From Peromyscus leucopus (lineage: Eukaryota > Chordata > Mammalia > Rodentia > Cricetidae), in contig NC_051068.1 in assembly GCF_004664715.2 (NCBI RefSeq), forward strand, positions 12,206,298 through 12,270,297: a stretch of DNA of 64,000 bases, written 5' to 3'. The notes beneath the pieces are model-generated. The model had not been told where the DNA came from, searched no databases, and saw only the letters and a program-made list of their open reading frames with translations. Made by a program: the position numbers and the translations under genes. Shown piece after piece: positions 34,920-46,794 of the stretch. How positions within the stretch are numbered: the stretch's first letter is position 1; each line of letters begins with the position of its first letter.

Positions 34920-35844
34920 TTGATTTTTACCTGTCCTAACTCAGCATCTTCCAGTCAGTCATCCTGTCATTCAAATTTTAGCAGTTCCTTCCACACAGCT
35001 GCTCTGCCAGAATGAGCTCCTCCTGGTGAGCCAACAGGCCTTCCCTGCCCCATCCTGGAGCACGGCATAAGCCTCATCCTGCAGCCATTAACAGTGTGTG
35101 TCATTAACCAAGAACAACCAGCTGTGACAGCTGACATCCAGATGTACTGAGAAGTCAGGGAGTTCAAACACGACACTCAAGATGCAGGTAGCCAAATCTG
35201 CCCATCCCTTTCCAACAGTAGCCAGGTGCAGAGCTCACTGCCAATGCTGGGCTCAGATTCATCTCTAGGAAGCTATAACCCTCTCAGAACATTCAGCCTC
35301 GAATGCAGCTGTCTGGGTTTGGGCTAGTGCAAGAAGAGCGCTCTTCCTTTTGCAGCTTTGCTGCCTTTGAAGATGCCAATCTGGCTGGCTGACTGAACAG
35401 CTCTTTGGGCGCGAACAACCATCAGGCTAGCCCATGGGCATTCAAGTCTGTTTAGAAGATCTACTGAGTGTGACCAGGAAGCCACAAGGCCAAATCCTCC
35501 CACTGAAAACCAGTGACTTTTCCTTTTAAGAAGGAAGCACTCGATTAATTGACCTACAAGAAACTGCCAGCATTTGCCACTAAATTCAGTTTGGAAAAAC
35601 TTCATCAAGAACTGAAGCCCAGGAGCTCTTTGGAAAACCAACACCAGCATGGAACCTTACCTCTGACTGCAGTGTCGGCCAAGCCTACACAGCAGCCATG
35701 GAGTCGTTCAGTTTGATGGCCCTGCGGGCGGAAATCAAGAAGCCAAACCTACCATTTGCTGGCATCAAGAGACACTTCAAATTTCATTCCGTGGGGGACG
35801 CAGGCTTTGTTAAGGGAGGCTTACACATCAAGAAGAGCTGGTGA
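34920..35844 (+). pseudogene. Probable decayed coding sequence (unidentified retropseudogene candidate)
   Basis: One plus-strand frame (codons starting at multiples of 3) runs from 34920 to 35327 interrupted only by two TGA codons. It reads for example VCVINQEQPAVTADIQMY, then SDSSLGSYNPLRTFSLE. From 35401 another frame continues to a TGA at 35842-35844 with only three internal stops, reading KPQGQILPLKTSDFSF, ELFGKPTPAWNLTSDC, ESFSLMALRAEIKKPNLPF and ending GGLHIKKSW. The Ser/Leu-rich, low-stop character looks like a protein that has lost its frame. I do not recognise the parent. The start is uncertain, because an antisense B3 lies just upstream. It could still be chance, since the stretch is moderately GC-rich. 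Confidence 0.45.
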
Positions 35845-36184
35845 CACTTGTTTCTGCAAATGACTTGGACAGTGGCATGCACTTCAGGTGCTACCAGTCG
35901 TCCCACACCTCTCCTCCAGCCATTCCAAGCAAACGTCCCTCTCAGGGTTCCAAATCCCCGCACCCTCTGAACGTTTGCATCCCTGCTTTCTCCATGGCAG
36001 GCACCTCCGCTCTGCTCTGCTCTCCATCCACCCTGTGCGCTCTCATTCATTTGTGCTTCAAATCTCATCCCCAACCTTGTCTGCTCCAGAGGAAATGCCC
36101 AACACTCCCAGCCCCCACCTGCCTGCCCATCTTCTATGCATCTATAATCCTGTCACATCCCTCCAAAAGAAATATTTATCAAGC

Positions 36185-36297
36185 CAGGCTGAGTGGCACA
36201 GACCCCAAAAATTCAGCTTCTGAAGAGCCTGAGGCAGCAGGATCGCAGGTTCAAGACCAGCCTGAGCAACTTTGAGTGAGGCCCCTTCTCAAAGCGG
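36185..36297 (+). repeat. Proto-B1-like 7SL SINE
   Basis: GAGCCTGAGGCAGCAGGATC, GTTCAAGACCAGCCTGAGC and GAGGCCCCTTCTCAAAGC. Confidence 0.6.
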
Positions 36298-36364
36298 AAA
36301 AATACAAAAGGGCCGGGCATGAAACCTAGTGGTCAAGCATGCACAAGCTCCTGTGTTCAATCCC

Positions 36365-36620
36365 CAGGAAGGAAGGAAGGAAGGAAGGAAGGAAGGAAGG
36401 AAGGAAGGAAGGGAGGGAGGGAGGAGAGAGGGAGGGAGGGAGGGAGGGAGGGAGAGAGGGAGGGAGGGAGAGAGGGAGGGAAAGGAAAAAGAAAGAAAGG
36501 GAATTGGGAAGAGAAGTAGGGAGGGAGGAAGGGAGAGAAAGAGGAAAGAAGAGAAGGGGAAGGAAGGAAGGGAAGAAAGGGAGGAGGAAGGGAGGGAAGA
36601 AAAAAGCAAGGAAGAAAAGA
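36365..36620. repeat. Purine-rich (GGAA)n / (GGGA)n array
   Basis: Pure GGAA units pass into GGGA and then mixed purine runs, with almost no pyrimidines on the plus strand for about 250 bp. The long charged ORFs across it are artefacts. Confidence 0.95.
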
Positions 36621-36689
36621 AGACATGTTTAACAAACACATTATCTCTCTGGGGATCCTTGAAGAGGACTTGTTTTAATCACAGTTATG

Positions 36690-36783
36690 TTGCTCTGCTT
36701 TCATATTTCCATCCCCTAAACCAGCACAATTACAGGTACAGAGGAGGGTGCTCAATAAATGCTACTTAAATGAATAAATGAAC
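36690..36783 (+). repeat. L2 3' end
   Basis: GGGTGCTCAATAAATGCTAC followed by AAATGAATAAATGAAC is the typical L2 terminus. Confidence 0.6.
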
Positions 36784-37084
36784 AACTGGATTATTGAAAA
36801 GAGAGCATTATGCCCAGAAGCAGTCACAAAACACCTGAAAAGTGAACAGCTACAGATTGCGCCTAGGCTCCCGGAGTCTGACAAGAAAATGGCAGATGGC
36901 CCAGGGTGGGTGCTGTCTGTCTTGAACAATAATTTCTCAGCACAGTAACATGCTGAGACTCATCCGTCACCCCAGAAGCCAAGAGCATCACTGCACAGGA
37001 ACATGAAGGGTAAGCGATGATAAGAGGAAGGGACACCTCAGAAAGGACAGGTGCTCTAAATAACTGATTAGGTGCACAGCTACT

Positions 37085-37235
37085 GGAATCACTCAGGCCT
37101 GGTTTGGATTCTTCATAGTTACCACCCTAGTTGTGACACTGGATGAAATATATTTAACTTATTCATCCACTTCATCACTTACAAAACTAGCATAGTAATA
37201 GCTGTGCCCAAGACTAAGTGAAATAATGTATTAAA
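37085..37235 (-). repeat. MIR relic
   Basis: CATCACTTACAAAACTAGC, ATAGTAATAGCTGTGCCCA and AAGTGAAATAATGTATTAAA follow the reverse MIR order. Confidence 0.5.
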
Positions 37236-37246
37236 ATGCTTAGCAA

Positions 37247-37395
37247 GTCACCAGGCATTAGTGGCACACACCTTTACTCCCAGCACTCAGGAGGCAGAGC
37301 CAGGTGGATCTCTGTAAGTTCAACCAGGATAGGCTACAGAGCAAGATCCAGGACAGGCACCAAAACTACATGAAGAAACCCTGTCTCGAAAAATG
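37247..37395 (+). repeat. B1 SINE
   Basis: AGTGGCACACACCTTTACTC, GGCAGAGCCAGGTGGATCTC and GAAGAAACCCTGTCTCG. Its A-rich tail grew into the following microsatellite. Confidence 0.9.
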
Positions 37396-37501
37396 AAAGA
37401 AAGAAAGAAAGGAAGAAAGGAAGGAAGGAAGGAAGGAAGGAAGGAAGGAAGGAAGGAAGGAAGGAAAGGAAGAAGGAAGGAAGGAAGGAAAGAAGGAAGA
37501 G

Positions 37502-37584
<83 letters not shown>

Positions 37585-37586
37585 AA
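37396..37586. repeat. (GAAA)n/(GGAA)n microsatellite
   Basis: GAAA, then GGAA, then about 80 bp of pure GAAA, seeded by the B1 tail. Confidence 0.95.
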
Positions 37587-38328
37587 AATTGACCACCAGA
37601 GGTTAGTCAGAAAGATGGCAACTGTTTACTGATGATTCACAGTCACAGGCCAAGGCAATTATTATTATTTTTAGGACTGGGTATTGAGAGATAGAGGCAG
37701 CTCTGTTCCCCCAGATCCAATCCCCCAGGCTCATTCCCAGTGCCACAACAGTATTCCTGCCACAGCCTCTCCTGACCCCCCACTCCCATCTCTGTGGATC
37801 CCACAGATCTTCCCCTTCTAACAGTCCTCCTTCCACTTGTTGCTTTGTCCCAGACCCCAACTCCAGCAGCCCCCCCTGCTATGGCAAGGGTTGCTCCTCC
37901 CAGGACAAGCAGGCTGAAGGTAGACCCAGATATTTCCTACTGCTCTTGAGAGCCACCCCCCACCCCCACCAGCCTCATCCCCAGCTCTGTAGCAGGACAC
38001 CTGCTGCGGTATCCCTTTCCTCTCTGACCCCATCCCCAACAGATCACAAAGACCTTCTTCTCCAACCTTCCTTCCTCCAACTCTTCCCAGTGGTCCAGCC
38101 TCTAACACCAGCAGGCATTCCCTGTGAACACACCAGCTGACCTGGCAGGAATACAGGCAACACACAGCCATCTTGCTCTCAAAACACCCAGAGAGGAAAT
38201 AGAAACCAAGAAACGAAACATCCAACCCAACAAAGACAAATTCAGAAATCAGCACCTAAACCTATAATCATTCCAAACCCAGATGCCTAGACACTAGCAT
38301 ATAAACACAATCAATAAGCCAGGACAAT

Positions 38329-40509
38329 ATGTCTCCTCTAGAGCCCAGCTATCCTGCCACAAGCCCTGAATGTTCCAACACAACTGAAGCACAAGAAAAA
38401 GACCTTAAAACCAACTGTATGAAAATTATAGAGGTCCTTAAAGAGGAAATTAATAAATCCCTGTAAGAAATCCAGGAAATCACATCTCTTTCCCCTTCCC
38501 AGGGCAATCCATGCATCCCTCTTAAGGTCCTCCTTGTTACCTAGCTTCTCTGAAGCTGTGCATGGTGGTCTGGGTATCCTTTGCTTTACATCTAGTATCC
38601 ACTTATGAGTGGTAGTAACCAGTACCTAACTAGTCTAGTCCTTTCTGGCGCTGCTGCGATTGTTTGTCTGGGTTATCTAATTCAGGATGGTTTGTTTTTC
38701 TCTAGCTAGTTCCATCCATCTTGCGTTGCGCAAAAAAATTTTCATGATGGATGCTCATTGTTTGTTTTTTTGTTTAGCTACAGCCTGGCAGCTAGAAAGA
38801 ACACTCCATATTGTGTAGTAATGAATGTAACCACATTTTACATTTATCCATTCTCTTCTCATTATTGAGGGGCATCTAGGTTGTTTCCAGGTTCTGGCTG
38901 TTACTAATAATGCTGCTATGAACACAGTTGAGCCAGTGTCCTTGTGGTGTGATTGGGTAAACAGGGAGTGGAGGAGGCAGTAAAGGGGAAGGTATGGGGG
39001 ATGAGAACATGAGGGAATGGGATAGTCAAGTTGGGGAAGGGATGAAGTGCGAAGAGCAATGAAAGAGATATCTTGATAGAGGGAGCCATTACAGGGCTAG
39101 GGAGAAACCTGCTGCTAGGGAAATCCCCAGTAATCCACAAGGCCACAGCTAAGGCACATAGCCATAGCAGAGAGGGTGCCTGACCTGGCCTTCCCCTGTA
39201 ATCAGATTGGTGAACACCTTAATTATCATCATAGAACCTTCATTCAGTAACTGATGGAAGCAGATGCAGAGACCCACATCCATGCACCAGCCCAAGCTAC
39301 AGGAGTTCAGTCAAAGAGAGGAAAGAGGGATTATATGAGCAGGGCAAGGAGCGGAGTCAAGATCATGATAGAGAAACCCACAGAGACAGATGACCTGATC
39401 TTGTGGGAGCACATGGACACTAGACTGACAGCTGGGGATCCTGCTAGGGGACCAAACTAGGTCCTCTGCACGTGGGTGACAGTTTTGTTGCCTGGTCTGT
39501 TTGTGGGACCCCTGGTAGTGGGATCAGGATCTATCCCTGGTGCATGAGCTGGCTCTTTGAAGCCCATTCCATAGGGCAGAATGCTTTGCTCAGCCTTGAT
39601 GCAGGGAGAGGGAGGGGGACTGAGGGTGGTCCTGCCTCAACTGAATGTGGCAGGCATTGTTGACTCCCCCATGGGAGGCCTTACCCTTTCTGAGGAGTGG
39701 ATGGGGGAGGTAGGGAGAGAGGAAACTGTGGTTGTTATGTAAAATGAATAAAAGTAAATAAATTTTTAAAAAAGAAATCCAGGAAAACACAGTGTGAGGA
39801 AATGAATGAATCACTTAAAGAAAGCCAGGAAAACACAAACAAACAATTAGAGGAAATGAATACATCCTTTAAAGAAAGCCAAAAAGAAAAAAGAAAAACA
39901 CAAAGAGTTGAAGGAAATGAATAAACTGTTCAAGACATGAAAATGGAAATAGAAGCAATAAAGAAAACACAACTGAAGGAATTCTGGAAATGGAAACTCT
40001 AGGCAAGTGAACAAGAACTACAGACACAAGTATCACCAACAGAATACAAGAGATAGATGAAAGAGAGACTCTCAGGCATTAAACATACAGTAGAAGAAAT
40101 AGACACATCAGTTAAAGAAAATGTAAAATCTAAAAAATTCCTGGCCCCCAAAAAAAAAAAAATCCAGGAGGTCTAGGACACTTTGAAAAGACAAAACCCA
40201 AGAATAATAGGAATAGAGGGAGAAGAAGAATCCCAGCTGAAAGGCCAAGAAAATATTTTCAATAAAATCATAGAAGAAAATGTTCCTAACCTAAAGAACT
40301 ATAAAGATATAAGAAGCTTACAAAACAAAGCAAATAGATTGGACCAGAAAAGAAAGTCTCCTTGCCACATAATAATCAAAACACTAAATATACAGAACAA
40401 AGAAAGAATATTAAAAGCTACAAGGGGAAAAGGCCAAGTAACACATAAAGACAGACCAATTAGAATTATTTCACCTGACTTCTTAAAAGCCAGAAAAGAC
40501 AAACTCTAA
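38329..40509 (+). pseudogene. L1 ORF1 remnant, split by a nested L1
   Basis: ORF1p is the L1 RNA-binding, trimeric chaperone. The frame starts MSPLEPSYPATSPECSNTTE and continues KDLKTNCMKIIEVLKEEINK, then hits a TAA after NKSL. It is interrupted at 38480 by a 1.29 kb L1 and resumes at 39772 with the Glu/Lys-rich coiled-coil repeats (QENT-like units). The C-terminal domain is seen as KERILKATRGKGQVTHKDRP and ends RKDKL. Additional stops occur between the coiled coil and the C-terminal block. Confidence 0.8.
38480..39771 (+). mobile_element. 5'-inverted (twin-primed) L1 insertion
   Basis: 38480-38950 is antisense L1 ORF2 3' end (complement of CACAAGGACACTGGCTCAAC and TAGATGCCCCTCAATAATG). From about 38955 the sequence switches to sense 3' UTR (GGGTAAACAGGGAGTGGAGG) and ends with AATAAA and an A-rich tail. 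The inverted part ends exactly where the sense part begins in the L1 consensus order. Flanks AAGAAATCCAGGAAA at 38465-38479 and 39772-39786 are the target-site duplication. Confidence 0.88.
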
Positions 40510-40738
40510 AAGACCACAAATGCTAACCCAGACTACTATACCCAGCAAAATATTCAATCACCATAGATGGAGAAAGTAAGACATTCCATGATAAAAAACA
40601 AACTGAAACTATATCTATCTACAAATCTAGCCCTAGATAAAGTGATAGAAGAAAAACTCCAACCTAAGGAGGTTAACTACACCCATGAAAACAGAGGGAA
40701 TAAATAATCTCACAGCAGCAGAACCAAAAGAAAGGAAG

Positions 40739-40740
<2 letters not shown>

Positions 40741-40800
<60 letters not shown>
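40741..40800. repeat. (CA)n(CCA)n(ACA)n microsatellite in the L1 spacer
   Basis: About 40 bp pure CA, then CCA and ACA triplets, expanded at the ORF1-ORF2 spacer of the host L1. Confidence 0.9.
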
Positions 40801-40809
<9 letters not shown>

Positions 40810-42298
40810 AATAATAGAAATCAGCAAACATTGGTCATTGATAGTTCTCAGTTCAATCATCTGAATTCCCAAAGATAAAGAGTAACAGCATGGATACAAA
40901 AACAGGATTCATACTTCTGCTACATCCAAAAAACACACCTCAACATCAAGGACAGACATTTCCAACCCTCAGAGTAAAGGGTTGGAAAAAGATATTCCAA
41001 GCAAATGGGCCCAAGAAGCAAGCTGGTGTAGCCATTTAAATAATTTAACAAAGTAGACTTCAAACCAAAACTAACCAGAATAGTTAGGGAAGGACATTAC
41101 ATACTGATCAAAGGAAAAATCACCAAGATGACATTTCAGTTCTTAACATCTATGACCCAAACACAAGGACACACAAGTTTGTAAAAGAAACACTACTATA
41201 GCTTAAATTACGTACTGACCCTCACACATTGATAGTGGGAGAATTAAATACCCCATTCTCACCAATGGACATGTCATCCAGAAAAAAAGCTAAACAGAAA
41301 AATAGTGGAGGTAACAGACCTTATAAATCAAATGGACCTAACAAATATTTACAGGATATTTCACCCAAACACAAAAGAATATACCTCTTCTCTGTACCTC
41401 GTGAAACTTTCTCCAAACCTGGACCACATACCCAGACACAAAGAAAGTCTCAACAGATACAAGAAAATTGAAATAACCCCCTGTATCCTATCAGACCACC
41501 ATGGGTTAAAGTTGGATATAAACAACAATAGAAAGCCTACAGTCTCATGGGAAGTGAGCAACTCTTTACTGAGTTACCAATGGATCAAGGAAGAAATAAA
41601 GAAATTATAGAATTCAATGAAGATGAATGTACAACATACCCAAACTTATGGGATACAATGAAAGCAGTGCTAAGAAGAAAGATCATAACACTGAAAGCCT
41701 CAATAAAGAAATTGGAGCTCTCTCATACTAGGACCTCAACAGCACACCTAAAAACTCTAGAACAAAAAGAAGCAAATGCACCCACGGGGAGTAGACGACA
41801 GGAAGTAATCAAGCTAAGGGCTGAAATCAATAAAATAGAAACAAAGAGAACAATACAAAGATCAATGAATCAAAGAGGTAGTTCTTTGAGAAAACCAAGA
41901 AGAAAGACAAACTAACTAAAAGGTGGAGAGAATATCCAAATTAACAAAATCAGAAATGAAAAGGGGGACATAACAACAGACACCAAGGAAATCCAAAGAA
42001 CCCATACTCCACAAAATTGGAAAATCTAAAAGAAATGGAAAACTTCCTCAATAGTTACCACTTACCAAAGTTAAATCAAGATCAGATAAATAGAAGAAAT
42101 AGACCTATAACCTCTAAAGAAATAAAGGTAGCCATTGAAGGTCTCCCAACCAAAAAAATAAAAAAAGAAAGAAAGAAAAAGAAAAAAGCCCAGGGTCAGA
42201 TGATTTTAGCACAGAATTCTTCAAAGAAGAGTTAATATCAATACTTCTCAAATTATTCCACAAAATAGAAATGGAAAGAACATTGTCAAATTCATTTT

Positions 42299-42469
42299 TT
42301 TTTTTTTTTTTTTTTTTTTTTGGTTTTTCGAGACAGGGTTTCTCTGTGTAGCTTTGCGCCTTTTCCTGGAACTCACTTGGTAGCCCAGGCTGGCCTCGAA
42401 CTCACAGAGATCGCCTGCCTCTGCCTCCCGAGTGCTGGGATTAAAGGCGTGCGCCACCACCGCCCGGCT
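42299..42469 (-). repeat. Young B1 SINE in L1 (antisense)
   Basis: A CpG-rich, nearly intact B1 with a long poly(T) (its A tail). Its 3' half contains GCGCAAAGCTACACAGAG on the complement, the cricetid pattern. Target duplication AAATTCATTTT at 42288-42298 and 42470-42480. Confidence 0.95.
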
Positions 42470-43146
42470 AAATTCATTTTATAAGGCCATAGTTACCCTG
42501 ATATCCAAACCACACGAAGATTCAGCAAAGAAAAAGAATTACAGACCAATTTTCCTCTTGAACATTGATTCAAAAATATTCAATAAAATACTTGCAAATC
42601 AAATTCAAGAACACATTTAAAAAATCATCCACCATGATCAAGTAGGATTCATGCCAGAGAGCAAGGATGGTTCAATATATGAAAAATCTACAAATGTAAT
42701 CTACCATATAAACAAACTGAAAGACAAAAATAACATGATCATCTCATTAGAAGCAGTAAGGCCTTTTACAGAATCCAATACCCCTTCGTGATAAAAAGTC
42801 CTATAGAGACTAGGGATACAAGAGACATACCTAAACATAATAAAGGCAATTTCCAGTGAGCCAATAGCCAACCTCAAATTAAATGGAGAGAAACTCAAAG
42901 AATTTCACTAAAATCAGGAACAAGATAAGGTTGACTCTCTTCATATCAATTAAATAGAGTACTTGAAGTTTTAGCTAGAGCCATATGACAACTGAGAGAA
43001 TTAAAGGGAATACAAATTAGAAAGGAAGAAGTCAAAGTATTGTTTTTTGAAGATGATATGAGAATATATGTAAGTGACTCTAAAAATTCCACCAGTGAAC
43101 TACAACTGATAAACACTTTTAGCAAAGTAGCTGGCTACAAGATCAA

Positions 43147-43149
<3 letters not shown>

Positions 43150-43182
<33 letters not shown>
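43150..43182. repeat. Expanded internal poly(A) in L1 ORF2
   Basis: An A-run of about 32 nt where L1 normally has a short A-run after ATCAACT. A slippage expansion, not an insertion tail, since no SINE adjoins it. Confidence 0.8.
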
Positions 43183-43633
43183 CAGCACTCCTATATACAA
43201 ATGAGAAACAGACTAAGAAAGAAATCAGGGAAACAACACCTTTCACAATAGCCTCAAATAATATCAAATATCTTGGGGTAACTCTAACCAAGCAAGTGAA
43301 AGATTTATATGATGAAAACTTCAAGTCTTTGAAGACAGAAATTGGAGAAAATATCAGAAGATGGAAGCTCACCCATGCTCATGAAAGAGTGGGATCAACA
43401 CAATAAAAATGCCCATCCTAACAAAACCAATCTACATATTTAATACAACCCCCATCAAAATTCCAACACAATTCTTCACAGACCTTCAAAGGATAACTCT
43501 CAACTTCATGTGGGAAAACAAAATACCGAGGATAGCTAAAACAATCCTGAACAATAAAAGAACTGCTGGGGGTCTCACCATTCCCTATTTCAACTTGTAC
43601 TACAGAGCTGTAGTAATAAAAAACACATGTTAC

Positions 43634-43800
43634 AGCCGGGCGGTGGTGGCGCACGCCTTTAATCCTAGCACTTGGGAGGCAGAGGCAGGAGGATCTCTGT
43701 GAGTTCGAGGCCAGCCTGGGCTACCAAGTGAGTCCCAGGAAAGGCGCAAAGCTACACAGAGAAACCCTGTCTCGAAAAACCAAAAAAAAAAAAAAAAAAC

Positions 43801-43833
<33 letters not shown>
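43634..43833 (+). repeat. Young B1 SINE in L1 (sense)
   Basis: GCCGGGCGGTGGTGGCGCAC head and AAGGCGCAAAGCTACACAG, then two long A-runs separated by CC. Target duplication ACATGTTAC at 43625-43633 and 43834-43842. Confidence 0.95.
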
Positions 43834-43835
<2 letters not shown>

Positions 43836-46794
43836 ATGTTACTATCATCAAAACAGAAGCATTGATCAACGGAATTGGATCGAAGACCCAGACATAAATT
43901 CATACATATATGGACACATGATGTTTATGAAGAAGCCAGAAAAACCCACAGGAAAAAAAGAATCTTCAACAAATGGTGCTGGTCAAACTCAATGTCTGCA
44001 TGTAGAAGAATGCAAACAGGTCCGTGTCTATCACCCTGCACAAAACTCAAGTCCAAGTGGATCAGAGACTCCAACATAAAACCAGATACATTAAACCTAA
44101 AAGAAGAGAAACACATTGGCACAGGAGAAACTTCCTGAACAGAACACTGATAGTGCAGGCACTAAGATTAATAATTAATAAATGGGACCCCATGAAACAG
44201 AGAGGCTTCTGAAGGCAAAGGACACCAGCAGTGGGACAAAACAGCAGCCTACAGAATGGGAAAAGTTCTTCACCAACCCGACATCTGACAGAGGGCTGGT
44301 TTCCAAAATACATAAAGATATCAAGAAACTTGACATCAAAAAACAAACAATCCAACTTTAAAAAATGGTATACAGATCTAAACAGAGAATTCTCAATAGT
44401 GGAATCCAAATGGCTAAGAAACACATAAAGAAATGTTCAACATCCTTAGCTATCAGGAAAATGCAAATCAAAACTACTTTGATATTCCATGTTATACCTG
44501 TCAGAATGGATAAGATCAAAGACAAAAGTAACAGCTTATGCTTGTGAGGATGTAGAGCAAGAGGAACTCCTCTACTGTTAGTGGAAGTGCAAACTTGTAT
44601 AGCCACTATGTAAATCAATATGACAATTCCTCAGAAAGTTGGGAATCGTTCTACCTCAGGATCCACCTATAGTACCCCTGAGCATATACCCAAAAGATGC
44701 TCCATCCTACCACAGAGGCATTGCTCAGTCATGTTCATTGCAGCTTTATTCGTAATGGCTAGAAAATGAAAATAACCTAGATATCCCTCAACAGAAGAAG
44801 TGATAAAATATGGTACATTTACACAATAGAGTACTACTCAGCTGTTAAAACAAAAACGACAGTGTGAAATTTGCAGACGAATGAATGGAACTAGAAAAAA
44901 AATAATCCTGAGTAAAGTGATCCAGACCCAGAAAGACAAATACAGTATGTATTCACTTATAAGTGAATATTAACTGTTAAGTAAATGATACCCAAGATAC
45001 AAACCATAGACCCAGACAGATTAGGTAAAGAGAAGGGATCTAGTGGGAATGAATGACTCTTCCTGGGAAGGGGAATTAGAATAGACTTTACAGGCAGACT
45101 GAGGGCAGAAGGGTACAGGAATGGGAGGGATCAGGTGTGTGTAGGGGTATGGAGTAGAAGGAGTGAGTGTAGAGAGAGACAAATGAAACTGGGGGACACA
45201 TGGGGGTGATGTGGAAACCTAGTGCAGTGGAAACTTCCTGGAAATCATGAAGGTTATCCTAATCAGAACTCCTAGTAATGAGGGAAAAGAGGTCTCAACT
45301 GTCCATCTCTTGTGCCAGGCAAGGCTTCCAATGTCAGGACTGGGTTTCATTCAATTGAGTTCTTGGCCAAGGGGGTCCCATAGAAGTTCCCAAACAACCC
45401 AGGCTGTTGCTAAGACAAAAGGTTGCTCTCCACAAACCAACAGTGAGCCCCATTTCTAAGAACAACACCCGCACAACTCATTGAACATGGAGAAGTTGAG
45501 CTGGTCACTAAATGAAGCTTTAGTCTCTTTCTAGTCTCTTTGGTGTGGGAACATACTCTGCAGGCTACTGAAATAAATGTGGACACCAACGCAGCCACAA
45601 AACCTTTGACCTACAATCTGTCACACCTGCAAAATACGCTAAGGCAACATTGGCATAGAACTGTGGAAGTAGCCAACCAATGTCTGATTTGACCTAAGGC
45701 CCACTCCAAGAAGAGGAACCCACAACTGACACTGCTTGGGTAACCAAAAAACCAAAGCCAAGATAGCCCAGAAATCGAGGGTAAAACCAAACATTACAGG
45801 TTTGTTTTTTTTTTTTTTTATAAAAGGGCATGCAATTCCTAATGATATTCTGCTATCCTCACAGATCAATGCCTTATCCACTCACCAACAGAGAGACCTT
45901 CCTCTGCCAGCAGATGGGAACAGATGCACAGACACACAGTCAGACATGCAGAGAGAGAGAGTCTAAATGGGATGTCTCTATCAAATCCCTTCCCAAGGAA
46001 GAGGGGGCAGAAAGATTGTAAGAGCCAGAGGGGATGGAGGACACCAGGAGAACAAAGTCTTCTGAATCAACAAAGCAAGGCACACATGAGCCCACAGAGA
46101 CTGAAGCAGCAAGCACAGGGCCTGCCTGGGTCTGCACCAGGTCCTCTGTGTATATACTATAACACTATTAGGTTAGTGTTTTTATGGACTCCTGATTGTG
46201 AGAATGAGTGAGTCTCTAACTCTTGTGCCTGCTCTTGAGGCTCTTTCCCTCCTGTTGAGTTGCCTTGTCTAGCCTCAATGTGATGGTTTTTGCTTCATCA
46301 TACTATATTTTATTTTGTCATGTTTGGTTGTTATCTCTTAGAAGCCTGTTCTTTTCTAATGAAAGACATAAAGGGAGTGGATCCAGAGGGGAAGGGAGGT
46401 GGGGAGTAACTGGGAGGAGTAGAGAGAGGGGAAATTGTAATTAGCATATATTTGTATGATAAAAGACTCTATTTTCAAAGAAAGAAAAAAATGGAAAAAG
46501 GAAAACTGAATTATTAAAAATACAATGAAGCCTAAGAAAATAGAAAGAAAGAAAGAAAGTAGAGACAAAGAGAGAAAGGTGTTGCCTATGTAATAAGAGT
46601 CCAATGACAAGTTTCATTCCTCCTGTGGGATTTCCTAGGATGGGCTGCAGCCTTAGCACTGCCAAGGAGAATATCTCATAGCTCAGGATGATGTCCACAG
46701 AAGAACAAGAATAGGGTGTCAGGAGCCTGCCTGGACCCCCAGTTTCTTTGGGGAAGAAACCTCCGAGGAGGTGTCCTGTGTGCATTATTTTTCT

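Larger units (their letters stand above)
40805..44973 (+). pseudogene. L1 ORF2 remnant (endonuclease-reverse transcriptase)
   Basis: ORF2p carries the AP-like endonuclease and the reverse transcriptase used for target-primed insertion. Endonuclease-region sequence is visible around 40820-41560 and RT sequence around 42540-43400. The catalytic FADD motif reads FEDD at 43046-43057, so the enzyme would be dead even without its frameshifts. The frame ends SLISEY-TAA at 44953-44973. A poly(A) expansion at 43150-43182 and B1s at 42299 and 43634 further break it. Confidence 0.82.
37640..46490 (+). mobile_element. Near full-length, inactive rodent L1 (LINE-1)
   Basis: A GC-rich 5' UTR-like region (37640-38328) leads to an ORF1 remnant (from 38329), an intergenic spacer, an ORF2 remnant ending near 44973 and a long 3' UTR with GGATGTCTCTATCAAATCCC and CTTAGAAGCCTGTTC landmarks, ending A-rich at about 46490. 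Later insertions inside it are an L1 (38480-39771) and two B1s. Many stops and frameshifts make it non-functional. No target duplication was identified. Confidence 0.88.

Noticed and set aside
36319..36769. Lys/Glu/Arg/Gly-rich frames up to 146 codons
   Set aside because: Artefacts of the GGAA/GGGA array.
38955..39770. Separate gene or LTR element between ORF1 halves of the L1
   Set aside because: The flanking duplication and inverted-then-sense L1 order explain it as one twin-primed L1 insertion.
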